A stretch of 5,918 bases of DNA from a bacterium. Its GTDB lineage: Bacteria > Krumholzibacteriota > Krumholzibacteriia > Krumholzibacteriales > WJIX01. The first letter of the stretch is position 1, and each line of letters opens with the position of its first letter. The stretch lies in contig JAGHBT010000143.1 of the NCBI GenBank assembly GCA_021160845.1, positions 1-5,918 on the forward strand, given 5' to 3'. The position numbers and the translations under genes were made by a program. Under the pieces are notes generated by a model. That model did not search any database. It saw only the letters and a list, made by a program, of their open reading frames with translations, and had not been told where the DNA came from. Positions 1 to 5,798 of the stretch are shown piece by piece.

Positions 1-1
1 A

Positions 2-79
2 TATAGAATAAAATATAAGACTTTATACACACTTCTTGTTATTGGAGTGGTTTGAGTTATAATCCTGGCGGGCTTTGTC
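2..79 (+). other. In-frame upstream extension of the M23 gene, interrupted by TGA
   Basis: Reading the peptidase frame backwards from 80 gives a basic/aromatic stretch (YRIKYKTLYT), then LLVIGVV, a TGA at 53-55, then VIILAGFVV running into the annotated protein. Both sides of the stop are hydrophobic and in one frame, so they look like the two halves of a single transmembrane helix preceded by a short cytoplasmic tail. The other two + frames hit stops within the first ten bases. The true start codon is probably off the left edge. The stop is best explained by a single-base change (for example from TTA, GGA or TGG) or a base error, not an indel. Confidence 0.65.
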
Positions 80-718
80 GTGACATACGGGAAGCTCCTT
101 TTAAAGACAAGGGAAATAGTTATGCTTCAGAGGAAGGTAGAAAGGCTCACAGAAAGGAACGAGAAATTAAAAGGGATTGTGGGTAATATAGATGAGATAA
201 TGAGGATGAGCAATCAAATGAAAATGATGTTGGGAGTGAAAAGCAGCGAGGAGGCAGATACACTCAAAAGAGAAATAAATGCGGAAGAAAGACGTAACAG
301 TAGAATTCAGGATGAAAAAAACAATATGCTCAGGGCTATACCAAGTTTCTGGCCTGTAAGAGGATTTATAACAAAGAAATTCAATGTATCTGTAGAAGAA
401 AGCAATAGCGATTATCACAGGGGGATTGATATTGCCATTCAGAGAGGTCAACCTGTGAGGGCGGCGGCTCTGGGGTATGTTATTGCGGTGGGATGGGATA
501 AAATTTTCGGGTATTCTGTAAGGATAGATCACGGCTACGGGATAAAAACACTTTATGGACATAATGAGAGAATTGTAGTAAAGGAGGGAGAACGAGTAGA
601 AAGAGGACAAACAATAGCTTATTCGGGCAATTCGGGGAGAAGCTCAGCTCCCCACCTGCATTTTGAAGTGACAAAGAACAACATAAGTGTCGACCCATTG
701 AAGTATTTGTTGCAGTAA
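80..718 (+). CDS. M23 family zinc metallopeptidase (peptidoglycan endopeptidase), N-terminus interrupted
   Basis: Predicted LytM/lysostaphin-type endopeptidase that cleaves peptide cross-links of peptidoglycan in the periplasm. From the GTG at 80 the product is 212 residues. A charged, coiled-coil-like region (about 7-80) is followed by the M23 domain (about 88-210). Expected zinc ligands are present: H113 and D117 in HRGID, and H194 in HLH. The catalytic histidines H161 (LYGH) and H192 are also present, so the domain looks active. The end, VDPLKYL, is typical of the family. The GTG start is only the longest available after an in-frame TGA at 53-55 and has a poor ribosome site. The natural protein almost certainly begins further left with a membrane anchor. 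ATG 122 is another possible restart. The bactofilin gene starts 43 bases downstream, probably in the same operon, which fits a cell-shape hydrolase. The family call is firm; substrate specificity and intactness are not. Confidence 0.9.
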   Translation: MTYGKLLLKTREIVMLQRKVERLTERNEKLKGIVGNIDEIMRMSNQMKMMLGVKSSEEADTLKREINAEERRNSRIQDEKNNMLRAIPSFWPVRGFITKKFNVSVEESNSDYHRGIDIAIQRGQPVRAAALGYVIAVGWDKIFGYSVRIDHGYGIKTLYGHNERIVVKEGERVERGQTIAYSGNSGRSSAPHLHFEVTKNNISVDPLKYLLQ

Positions 719-761
719 ATTGGTTGGTTTGTTTAGCGAGCTTTAAAAAAGGAACGAATCT

Positions 762-1241
762 ATGTTTAAGAAAGAAGGGTTTAAGAAAGAAGGTGACAAA
801 GTGGCGAATGAAGGTAAAATGAATTCTATTTTCGGGAATGGTTGTAAAATTACCGGGACAGTCGAGGTTCTGGAGGGTACATTGAGGATAGACGGGGAAT
901 TTGAGGGAAACATTAATTGTCCGGGCACTTTGGTTGTTGGCAAGGACGGCACGGTTAAAGCTGACATCAAGGTAAGTAATATTATTGTCGGTGGGACAGT
1001 ATTGGGAAACATCGAGGCCGATGAGAAAATAGAGCTTCAGGCAGGATCAAGGCTTGAGGGGGATATAAGAACGAAGAGACTGGTAATAGATGAAGGGGTG
1101 TTTTTTGAGGGGTCGTGCAATATGAGCCCGGAAGGGGGCACCAAAAGAAAAACGCCTGAATTACCAAAAGTAGAGGTGAAAGGAACGCCAAAGGTAGAGG
1201 TAAAGGATAATAGGCAAAAAAGTAGTTCCTGGGCGGACTAG
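762..1241 (+). CDS. Bactofilin (polymer-forming cytoskeletal protein)
   Basis: Bactofilins are cytoplasmic proteins that polymerise without nucleotide into membrane-associated filaments and recruit cell-wall enzymes. The 159-residue product has the family's beta-helical core at about 21-122, with short hydrophobic/glycine repeats (ITGTVEVLEGTLRIDGEFEG, then VGGTVLGNIEADEKIELQAG and LEGDI). The flanking tails are short, charged and probably unstructured. The ATG at 762 is chosen because AAAAAAGGAA ends seven bases upstream. Met20 (819), just before the core, is an alternative. The N-tail is an exact FKKEG duplication and the C-tail contains PKVEVKGT/PKVEVKDN. The neighbouring M23 peptidase gene 43 bases upstream matches the well-known bactofilin-M23 pairing (for example ccmA with csd1 in Helicobacter). 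The family is clear; the effect on cell shape in this organism is inferred. Confidence 0.93.
   Translation: MFKKEGFKKEGDKVANEGKMNSIFGNGCKITGTVEVLEGTLRIDGEFEGNINCPGTLVVGKDGTVKADIKVSNIIVGGTVLGNIEADEKIELQAGSRLEGDIRTKRLVIDEGVFFEGSCNMSPEGGTKRKTPELPKVEVKGTPKVEVKDNRQKSSSWAD
765..794 (+). repeat. 15-base tandem duplication in the bactofilin N-terminus
   Basis: Two adjacent units of TTTAAGAAAGAAGG(G/T), at 765-779 and 780-794, differ only at the last base and encode FKKEG twice. The near-identity points to a recent slippage duplication. Confidence 0.85.
1164..1211 (+). repeat. 24-base imperfect tandem repeat in the bactofilin C-tail
   Basis: Units 1164-1187 and 1188-1211 encode PKVEVKGT and PKVEVKDN. 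The shared PKVEVK part differs only at third codon positions (AAA/AAG, GTG/GTA, AAA/AAG), so this duplication is older than the N-terminal one or is maintained at protein level. Confidence 0.75.
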
Positions 1242-1277
1242 TTCTCGAGAAACTAAAAAACCGAGAAGTTAAAAATA

Positions 1278-1308
1278 AAGGCAGGGGTGGACTAACCATC
1301 CCTGCCTT
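1278..1308 (-). terminator. Terminator hairpin between convergent bactofilin and hsp20 genes
   Basis: Arms 1278-1290 (AAGGCAGGGGTGG) and 1296-1308 (CCATCCCTGCCTT) enclose a five-base loop, ACTAA. On the - strand the stem runs into TTTATTTTTAAC, a proper U-rich tail, placing it about 26 bases after the hsp20 stop. One pair (1287/1299) is G-U in + strand RNA but an A-C mismatch in - strand RNA. The hairpin may therefore also serve the bactofilin operon from the other side, although its + strand tail (TTGTGG) is poor. Confidence 0.7.
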
Positions 1309-1333
1309 GTGGTTGCCGGTGACAGCCGGGGGG

Positions 1334-1780
1334 TTACTTAACGTCGATTTTAATTTCCTTTGGTTTCGCCGATTTGGTCTTTGGAACGTTAATCTTCAAA
1401 ACCCCATCGTTGTAATTCGCTTCGATCTTATTGATGTCGACATGTTTTGGAAGCCTGAATACCCGCTCAAACTTGCCATGACTTCGCTCGAGAATGTGAT
1501 AGTTTGCTTCTTTCTTCTCCTTCTCAATGTTCTTTTCACCTCTGATAGCAAGGGCGCCATCCTGTACCTCTATAGAAATTGCCTTTTTGTCCATGCCGGG
1601 GAGTTCTGCGGTTATCTCGAAACCGTTTTCGCTTTCCTCAACATTGACCCTGGGGGTCCACTTTGACTCATTTCTTACTGCGGGCACAAGGTTAAACCCG
1701 AAGAAACTATCGAGAATACGACTGAAATCATCTTCGATAGGCTCGATCTCTCCTGCAGGGTTCCATTTGATAAGTCCCAT
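1334..1780 (-). CDS. Hsp20 / alpha-crystallin small heat-shock protein
   Basis: ATP-independent cytoplasmic chaperone that holds unfolding proteins for refolding by other chaperones. The 148-residue product has a short N-terminal arm containing FFGFN, then an alpha-crystallin domain at about 41-134. Family hallmarks are AELPGMDKK (58-66), SHGKFERVFRLPKHVD (100-115) and A-x-x-x-D-GVLKINVPK (121-134). A C-terminal IKI (143-145) is the I-x-I anchor used in oligomer assembly. Length and architecture are normal. The ATG at 1780 is fixed by a perfect AAGGAGG six bases upstream. The gene stands alone, convergent with the bactofilin gene, and has its own terminator. No CIRCE element (TTAGCACTC-N9-GAGTGCTAA) was found. 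Instead a -24/-12 promoter match lies about 45 bases upstream of the start codon, suggesting sigma-54 control. Confidence 0.96.
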   Translation of the reverse strand: MGLIKWNPAGEIEPIEDDFSRILDSFFGFNLVPAVRNESKWTPRVNVEESENGFEITAELPGMDKKAISIEVQDGALAIRGEKNIEKEKKEANYHILERSHGKFERVFRLPKHVDINKIEANYNDGVLKINVPKTKSAKPKEIKIDVK

Positions 1781-1786
1781 TTCAAT

Positions 1787-1793
1787 CCTCCTT
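1787..1793 (-). promoter_or_regulatory. Strong Shine-Dalgarno of hsp20
   Basis: The - strand reads AAGGAGG, a full match to the anti-SD, six bases before the ATG at 1780. It fixes the start and predicts efficient translation. Confidence 0.85.
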
Positions 1794-1836
1794 GTTAAGG
1801 GTTTTAGGTTCTTTCATCTTTCTGTCTAATATTAAT

Positions 1837-1853
1837 CGCATCTTCTGTGCCAA
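1837..1853 (-). promoter_or_regulatory. Candidate sigma-54 (-24/-12) promoter of hsp20
   Basis: The - strand reads TTGGCACAGAAGATGCG. Against the known consensus TTGGCACG-N4-TTGCW it keeps TTGGCAC and TGC, with the essential GG and GC dinucleotides exactly ten bases apart. Mismatches are A for G after CAC, A for the first T of TTGC, and G for the final W. The predicted start is near 1826, giving a leader of about 45 bases. A sigma-70 reading is also possible: TTGGCA with TATTAG 16 bases on, where the -10 box matches only four of six positions. Confidence 0.5.
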
Positions 1854-1950
1854 AACGAGAATGAAAGAGTAACTGTAATAAACTCAATAGGATGTGCTGT
1901 TACCAGCAACAAGAGCAAAGCAAAGGACAGAAGACCCCCCAGGCGGGCAC

Positions 1951-2029
1951 TGCCATAGTTGCAGGATATAGGCAGAAATGCTGCCATTGTGGCGCGGTCT
2001 GTCTGGCAGAAATAAACGCCATGATGGCA
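1951..2029. repeat. Array of three TGCCA-N3-TGGCA palindromes (candidate operator/enhancer sites)
   Basis: Sites are TGCCATAGTTGCA (1951-1963), TGCCATTGTGGCG (1982-1994) and CGCCATGATGGCA (2017-2029). Each keeps four of five arm pairs of the TGCCA-N3-TGGCA consensus, and their centres are 31 and 35 bases apart (about three helical turns). Relative to the predicted hsp20 sigma-54 start near 1826 the centres lie at about -131, -162 and -197, where bacterial enhancer-binding proteins usually bind. The regulator is not in the window and function is inferred. An RNA-hairpin reading of the last two sites is given separately. Confidence 0.5.
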
Positions 2030-2031
2030 GC
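1980..2031 (+). repeat. 15-bp inverted repeat, possible RNA hairpin
   Basis: Bases 1980-1994 (GCTGCCATTGTGGCG) pair without gaps to 2017-2031 (CGCCATGATGGCAGC) around a 22-base loop. Thirteen pairs are Watson-Crick. The other two form a 5'-UG/3'-GU tandem wobble in + strand RNA but would be A-C mismatches on the - strand, which favours a + strand transcript if this is RNA. It contains two of the three palindromic sites of the array. Confidence 0.5.
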
Positions 2032-2275
2032 GCTATCAAGTGAGCTCTTGGTAATTCGGAGAAACAGGTAAGAACGAGGGTGTTACTAATCCGATAGGCG
2101 GAGTTACTCGGGCCTGTTGGTATTTGCACCTTTATAGCTGCAATTTTACCAAAAAGCTTAAGAAAAGGGAAATAGCGAACGAAAATGAATAATGAAGAAA
2201 TGGTAAAAACCAGCAGGGGAATACTGTTAACCGCTGCAGGAAATTCACCGAGGAAATATTTAGGGAGAGAAGGAA
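2030..2275. other. Non-coding stretch with hairpin potential before the protease gene
   Basis: No convincing gene. On the + strand 2063-2069 (AACAGGT) can pair with 2112-2118 (GCCTGTT, one wobble), enclosing CGAG/CTCG (2075-2078/2107-2110) and a TCCG-ATAGG-CGGA tip at 2090-2102. A further TTGCA/TGCAA pair lies at 2124-2128 and 2139-2143, followed by TTTTA. Closer to the protease start, GCAG/CTGC arms occur around 2213-2238. No clear -35/-10 pair and no + strand -24/-12 promoter was found. The structures resemble a leader RNA but match no riboswitch class recognised by eye. Confidence 0.3.
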
Positions 2276-5200
2276 ATGCGGCTATTGTGTCTTGTAAAAT
2301 GGGGTGTGTTGATAGGGAGGAAGCCTTTTTTGCGTGCTGCGTTTCCGCTTTCCTTTCTTTTTATCTTTATATTCTGCTCCAATGGGGTTGCTTTGGAATT
2401 GAGTGGCTCGGGGGCGGTGGTGGATAAAAGAGGCAACATTACATTGATATCAAACCCTGTTGAGGCGGGGACTGGCGTTGGTTCTGACGCACGAAATAGT
2501 AATTATTACTACATAGATCCATTATATGAAAAGGATTCGCTCCTTTCTTTAAAAAGCCCTGATAGAACGGATCCACGATTTTTCCAGGATGAGCATCCGG
2601 AGGGATTGGAAGAAATTCATGACCCCCTCTGGGAGAGTCAATGGGGATTAATTAGAGTCGGGGTTGAGGTTGCCTGGGAGAGGGTAAGGGGAAAGGGTGT
2701 GGTTGTGGCGATAATCGATACAGGCTGTGATATGGATCATCCCGATTTAGCGGGAAGGGTATGGGAAAACGAAAAAGAAAAGAACGGTTTACCGGGAGTT
2801 GACGATGACGCGAATGGTTACATCGATGATATTAAGGGATGGGATTTCGTATCTGTCAGCGCATCCCTCGCCGCGGAGGGGGAAGATCCCGGGCCCCCCG
2901 ATAATAATCCGGACGATTTCGATGGGCACGGCACCCATATTGCCGGAATAATTTCCGGTTCTTCGGGTAATGGAATCGGCATCGAGGGCGCCGCACCTCT
3001 ATCAAAAGTAATGATTCTCAGAGCTGCCTATCGTTCGATTTACGGGTATAGCGTTCTTAAGAAGGAAGATATTATTGAAGCAGTTCTGTACGCGAAGGCA
3101 ATGGGAGCTGATGTAATTAATATGAGTTTTGGCGGCGAAGATACTACATTACGGTCGGTAATAGATATGGTAGTGGCAGAAGGGATTACAGTCGTCGCGG
3201 CCGCAGGCAATTATGGCGGGGAAACCCCTCAATACCCGGCCGCATTTGAAACTGTCATTGGGGTAACAGCTTCTGATCGGGAAGACAGGGTTGCCATCTT
3301 TGGAGAGCGCGGGAGTTGGGTGGATTGCGCGGCGCCGGGGACGGCTATAATCTCTTGTGACCCCGATGGATACAGGTGGAGAAATGGAACGTCGTGCGCC
3401 GCGGCGCTGGTTTCCGGGTGCGTCGCGCTTGTAAGGTCGGCACATCCACTCTGGCAACCGAATCTGGTAAAGGCGCAAGTGGTTAATACGGCAATGAAGA
3501 CAGAAATGGCCGACACCTTCGCAGAAACTCCGCCTATCTGTATGGCAGGTCAAGCGGTAGTACAGGAACCGCGGATAAAGATTTCGTTGATACACGGAGA
3601 GCTTTTGGAGATAGAAGGAAACGATGACAACACAATAGATAAAGGCGAGGTATTCAGAGGAAGATTTATTGTAAAAAACGAATGGAAAAAACTTGAAGAA
3701 AGCGCCATGAGGATCGAGAGTCCGGATGTGGGAATTGTTGTGGAGTGTGGTGATATATATATCGACCAATTGACGACGGGGGCGGAAAAAGAGATTGAGT
3801 TTCTGCTGAGGGCGGATTCGGGCGGAATAAGCGCGGGGGAAATTGATTTGTCGCTTAAAGTGTTCACGGAGGGGGAGCAGAGATCGTATCCCTTTATTTT
3901 GAGAAAAAGCATCCCTGAAATTAAGATTGGAAAGGTAGCATTAGAAGAAGTAACGGGAAATGGGAACGGAGGAGTGGATCCGGGAGAGAGGATAAGGCTT
4001 GGCGTAGAGATAATAAATGGCGGAGAGAATACTAGAGATGCTCTTGCGGTTATCGATTCCGGGATTTTTGGAGGGGGGAATATCGAATGCAATATTTATG
4101 GAATTGCTCCTGCCGGGAGTGGTTGGGCTGAATTTCTATTGGATATAGATGAAGAAGCAGAAAAGGGGGGATTTATAGATCTCCCGCTTGAGGTTCGCGG
4201 CGACGGATTTTCGATGAAAAAAACAATTGCTCTCTGGATAGCATATTCCGGGGACGGGAATGTGGAAGATACTGCGATTCTTCAGAATGACGCGTGTCAC
4301 AGCGGTATATACGGGAAGTTAAGTGAAAATATAGGTTTGTTGGTATGGAAGAGAAGGTTGGAAGGGGAAGGGACGCCGGGGGTACAGCCCGTTATAAGAA
4401 ACGGTAAACTCTATATATCGAGGAGAGAGCCGGAGGGCGTAAGACTTTGGGCGATTAATATAGAAAACGGCGATGTTCTGTGGAAAACCCTGCTACGTGG
4501 AATTCCAAAAGGGGACGCGGGAGGAATATGTTGGGCGGGAGGGGTCTGTTATGTAAGCTCGGGCAGCATTATTCACGCGGTGGACGTAAAAACGGGGCGT
4601 GTAGTATGGATGTGGCCTGGTGCGGGAGTAGCTGAAGATATCAGGGTGGTTGATCCGGCATTTTCGGGACAGCGCGTAATCACCGGGTTTTATCAGCCTG
4701 CTCGTGAAGACAGTGGTTTTGTATATGCGCTTAATCCGTTTACAGGTAGAACGATATGGAAGAGGGAAAACAGATTTTTATCGGCAGGTGCGCCGGCGTG
4801 TAATGGCGAGAGTATATTTATTACGGGGTGGGACAATACCTTAAAAGCAATCAACCTGGAATCGGGAGAAGTAGAGTGGAGATCGGGCAGCAAAGGAATT
4901 GCTTCGGTTTGGCCTGTAGTGGGCCCCGGGCGGGTTTCGATTCCGCTGACAAACGGATGTGTGGCCACGCTTGATACGGAAAGCGGAGAAGAGATAAGCA
5001 GTTCACTGCTGGAAGGGATTCCGGTTGGAGCGTCCCTTCTGAGTGGGAAAGAAAAACTGGCCGTCATGACAAGAATTGCGGGCGGGTCGACGATAAATAT
5101 GATAAATACCACTACGGGAGAAACCCTAAGCAAAACAGAGATTTCGGAATTTTACGGAGAAGCGATTATAACAAGCGGCAGCAGATTTCTCGCGGTTGGA

Positions 5201-5671
5201 TCTGGCGGAGAATATATTTTTGTAGATTCCGAAGGAGAATCCCAGTCAACGCGAATAAGCAAATTCGCTGACGGCGACTTCGAGAGAGCGTCCTGTTCCG
5301 TTCCCGCTGTAAGCGATGGAGTGCTCTATCTGGCATTCAACAGCAACGATTCGGACTTTATCGCGGCCTTTGGATTGCCGGCGGATAACAGGTTTGCTAC
5401 GCGTATAAATAATTGTTTCCCGAACCCCTTTAATCCGGACACTAGGGTTACGTTTGAGATTGGACGCAAGGGGAGGGTGAAGATCGCGATATACGATGTT
5501 AAGGGTCGGCTGGTAAAAATACTAATGGATGAGGAAATGTTCCCAGGGACATACGCCGCAAGCTGGAACGGAAGAACCCGCGATGGAGCGCCCGTATCAT
5601 CGGGGGTCTATTTCTGCCGGCTGAAGACCCCGGATATATCACAAACCAAGAAGCTGGTGCTGCTAAGGTAG
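2276..5671 (+). CDS. Secreted subtilisin-like serine protease with beta-propeller and FlgD/Por-type C-terminal domain
   Basis: Large exported S8-family protease, 1131 residues. The signal peptide is at about 17-39 (hydrophobic PLSFLFIFIF, probable cut after VA39). The catalytic domain, about 115-410, has the intact triad D148 (IIDTG), H218 (GHGTH) and S373 (NGTS), plus oxyanion N312 (AAGN). An acidic NGYIDDIKGWDF segment is typical of calcium-binding subtilases. Two similar modules follow at about 434-545 and 549-656, each starting IKI, with a GN(D/G)...D.GE loop and an aligned cysteine (C491, C605). Residues about 672-1034 form a PQQ/BamB-like propeller with repeats such as AINIENGDVLW, AVDVKTGRVVW, ALNPFTGRTIW and AINLESGEVEW. 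Residues 1044-1131 are a FlgD-like sorting domain (FPNPFNP, IYDVKGRLV, SGVYF). The start is either ATG 2276 (GGAG eight bases upstream) or TTG 2330 (see separate entry). Monocistronic as far as visible. Substrate unknown. Confidence 0.93.
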   Translation: MRLLCLVKWGVLIGRKPFLRAAFPLSFLFIFIFCSNGVALELSGSGAVVDKRGNITLISNPVEAGTGVGSDARNSNYYYIDPLYEKDSLLSLKSPDRTDPRFFQDEHPEGLEEIHDPLWESQWGLIRVGVEVAWERVRGKGVVVAIIDTGCDMDHPDLAGRVWENEKEKNGLPGVDDDANGYIDDIKGWDFVSVSASLAAEGEDPGPPDNNPDDFDGHGTHIAGIISGSSGNGIGIEGAAPLSKVMILRAAYRSIYGYSVLKKEDIIEAVLYAKAMGADVINMSFGGEDTTLRSVIDMVVAEGITVVAAAGNYGGETPQYPAAFETVIGVTASDREDRVAIFGERGSWVDCAAPGTAIISCDPDGYRWRNGTSCAAALVSGCVALVRSAHPLWQPNLVKAQVVNTAMKTEMADTFAETPPICMAGQAVVQEPRIKISLIHGELLEIEGNDDNTIDKGEVFRGRFIVKNEWKKLEESAMRIESPDVGIVVECGDIYIDQLTTGAEKEIEFLLRADSGGISAGEIDLSLKVFTEGEQRSYPFILRKSIPEIKIGKVALEEVTGNGNGGVDPGERIRLGVEIINGGENTRDALAVIDSGIFGGGNIECNIYGIAPAGSGWAEFLLDIDEEAEKGGFIDLPLEVRGDGFSMKKTIALWIAYSGDGNVEDTAILQNDACHSGIYGKLSENIGLLVWKRRLEGEGTPGVQPVIRNGKLYISRREPEGVRLWAINIENGDVLWKTLLRGIPKGDAGGICWAGGVCYVSSGSIIHAVDVKTGRVVWMWPGAGVAEDIRVVDPAFSGQRVITGFYQPAREDSGFVYALNPFTGRTIWKRENRFLSAGAPACNGESIFITGWDNTLKAINLESGEVEWRSGSKGIASVWPVVGPGRVSIPLTNGCVATLDTESGEEISSSLLEGIPVGASLLSGKEKLAVMTRIAGGSTINMINTTTGETLSKTEISEFYGEAIITSGSRFLAVGSGGEYIFVDSEGESQSTRISKFADGDFERASCSVPAVSDGVLYLAFNSNDSDFIAAFGLPADNRFATRINNCFPNPFNPDTRVTFEIGRKGRVKIAIYDVKGRLVKILMDEEMFPGTYAASWNGRTRDGAPVSSGVYFCRLKTPDISQTKKLVLLR
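2315..2332 (+). promoter_or_regulatory. Alternative ribosome site and TTG start for the protease
   Basis: GGGAGGAAG (2315-2323) lies six bases before an in-frame TTG (2330-2332). Starting there gives a compact signal peptide (M-RAAFPLSFLFIFIF...). The ATG at 2276 instead adds 18 residues with several basic ones and has a weaker ribosome site. The compact start is at least as likely. Confidence 0.45.
3575..4243 (+). repeat. Two diverged tandem ~110-residue modules inside the protease
   Basis: Residues about 434-545 and 549-656 align along their length. Both begin with IKI, then EGNDDNTIDKGE versus TGNGNGGVDPGE. Later come VECGDIYI versus IECNIYGI, then EFLL followed by an acidic/glycine turn, and a closing beta strand. 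They look like an old internal duplication of a beta-sandwich, adhesion-type domain (CARDB-like in general character). The Asp/Asn/Gly loops could bind calcium. Confidence 0.6.
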
Positions 5672-5798
5672 TTCCCGCAGTGGCAAGACATTTAAAAAAA
5701 ATAATATTTTGCCTTGCAATTGTCCGGCAGTCATGATACCATCACCAAACTTATTATTGTAAAAATTGACAGGGGCTATATACAAAGGCGATCCGCGT
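5672..5798. other. Intergenic region after the protease
   Basis: No gene is recognised. An AT-rich inverted repeat (AAAATA-A-TATTTT) around 5697-5710 sits inside GGCAA (5682-5686) and TTGCC (5709-5713) arms and could be a weak transcription end, but it lacks a GC-rich stem followed by a U-tract. An exact TTGACA at 5766-5771 has no matching -10 box at the normal distance. Confidence 0.3.

Noticed and set aside
53..55. TGA recoded as Trp or Gly across the genome, or as selenocysteine
   Set aside because: The 1131-codon protease, the bactofilin and hsp20 contain no in-frame TGA, and the protease's many Trp residues are all TGG. Selenocysteine inside a transmembrane helix is implausible and no clear SECIS-like hairpin follows the codon.
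1242..1251. TTCTCGAGAA palindrome just after the bactofilin stop, possibly a second hairpin with CGAGAA at 1262-1267
   Set aside because: The stem is only six bases with a long loop and no tail. The stronger hairpin at 1278-1308 explains termination.
1307..1829. Two + strand open frames opposite hsp20 (1307-1666 and 1527-1829)
   Set aside because: They are antisense shadows of a clear Hsp20 gene that has a perfect ribosome site and family motifs.
1867..2109. GAGTAACT (1867-1874) and AGTTACTC (2102-2109) as terminal inverted repeats of a small mobile element
   Set aside because: Only eight bases match, the pairing does not extend on either side, no target-site duplication is visible, and the hsp20 promoter would lie just outside. 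Chance is likely.
1884..2129. 81-codon open frame on the - strand in the intergenic region
   Set aside because: It starts at GTG without a well-placed ribosome site, its composition is not protein-like (scattered Pro/Ser/Cys/Trp), and it overlaps the palindrome array and hairpins, which explain the sequence better.
2185..2427. 80-codon + strand open frame overlapping the protease start
   Set aside because: It has no good ribosome site, and most of its length is the protease signal-peptide region read in another frame, ending in a run of Gly.
3752..3763. GATATATATATC palindrome
   Set aside because: It lies inside the protease coding sequence, where it encodes GDIYI in one of the beta modules. 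Simple alternating AT sequence is expected by chance.
3149..4092. Long - strand open frames opposite the protease
   Set aside because: They are antisense to a continuous multi-domain reading frame and show no recognisable motifs.
5766..5790. Exact TTGACA and TATATA as a sigma-70 promoter near the right end
   Set aside because: TATATA lies only five bases after TTGACA. The sequence at the proper 17-base distance (CGATCC) does not resemble a -10 box.
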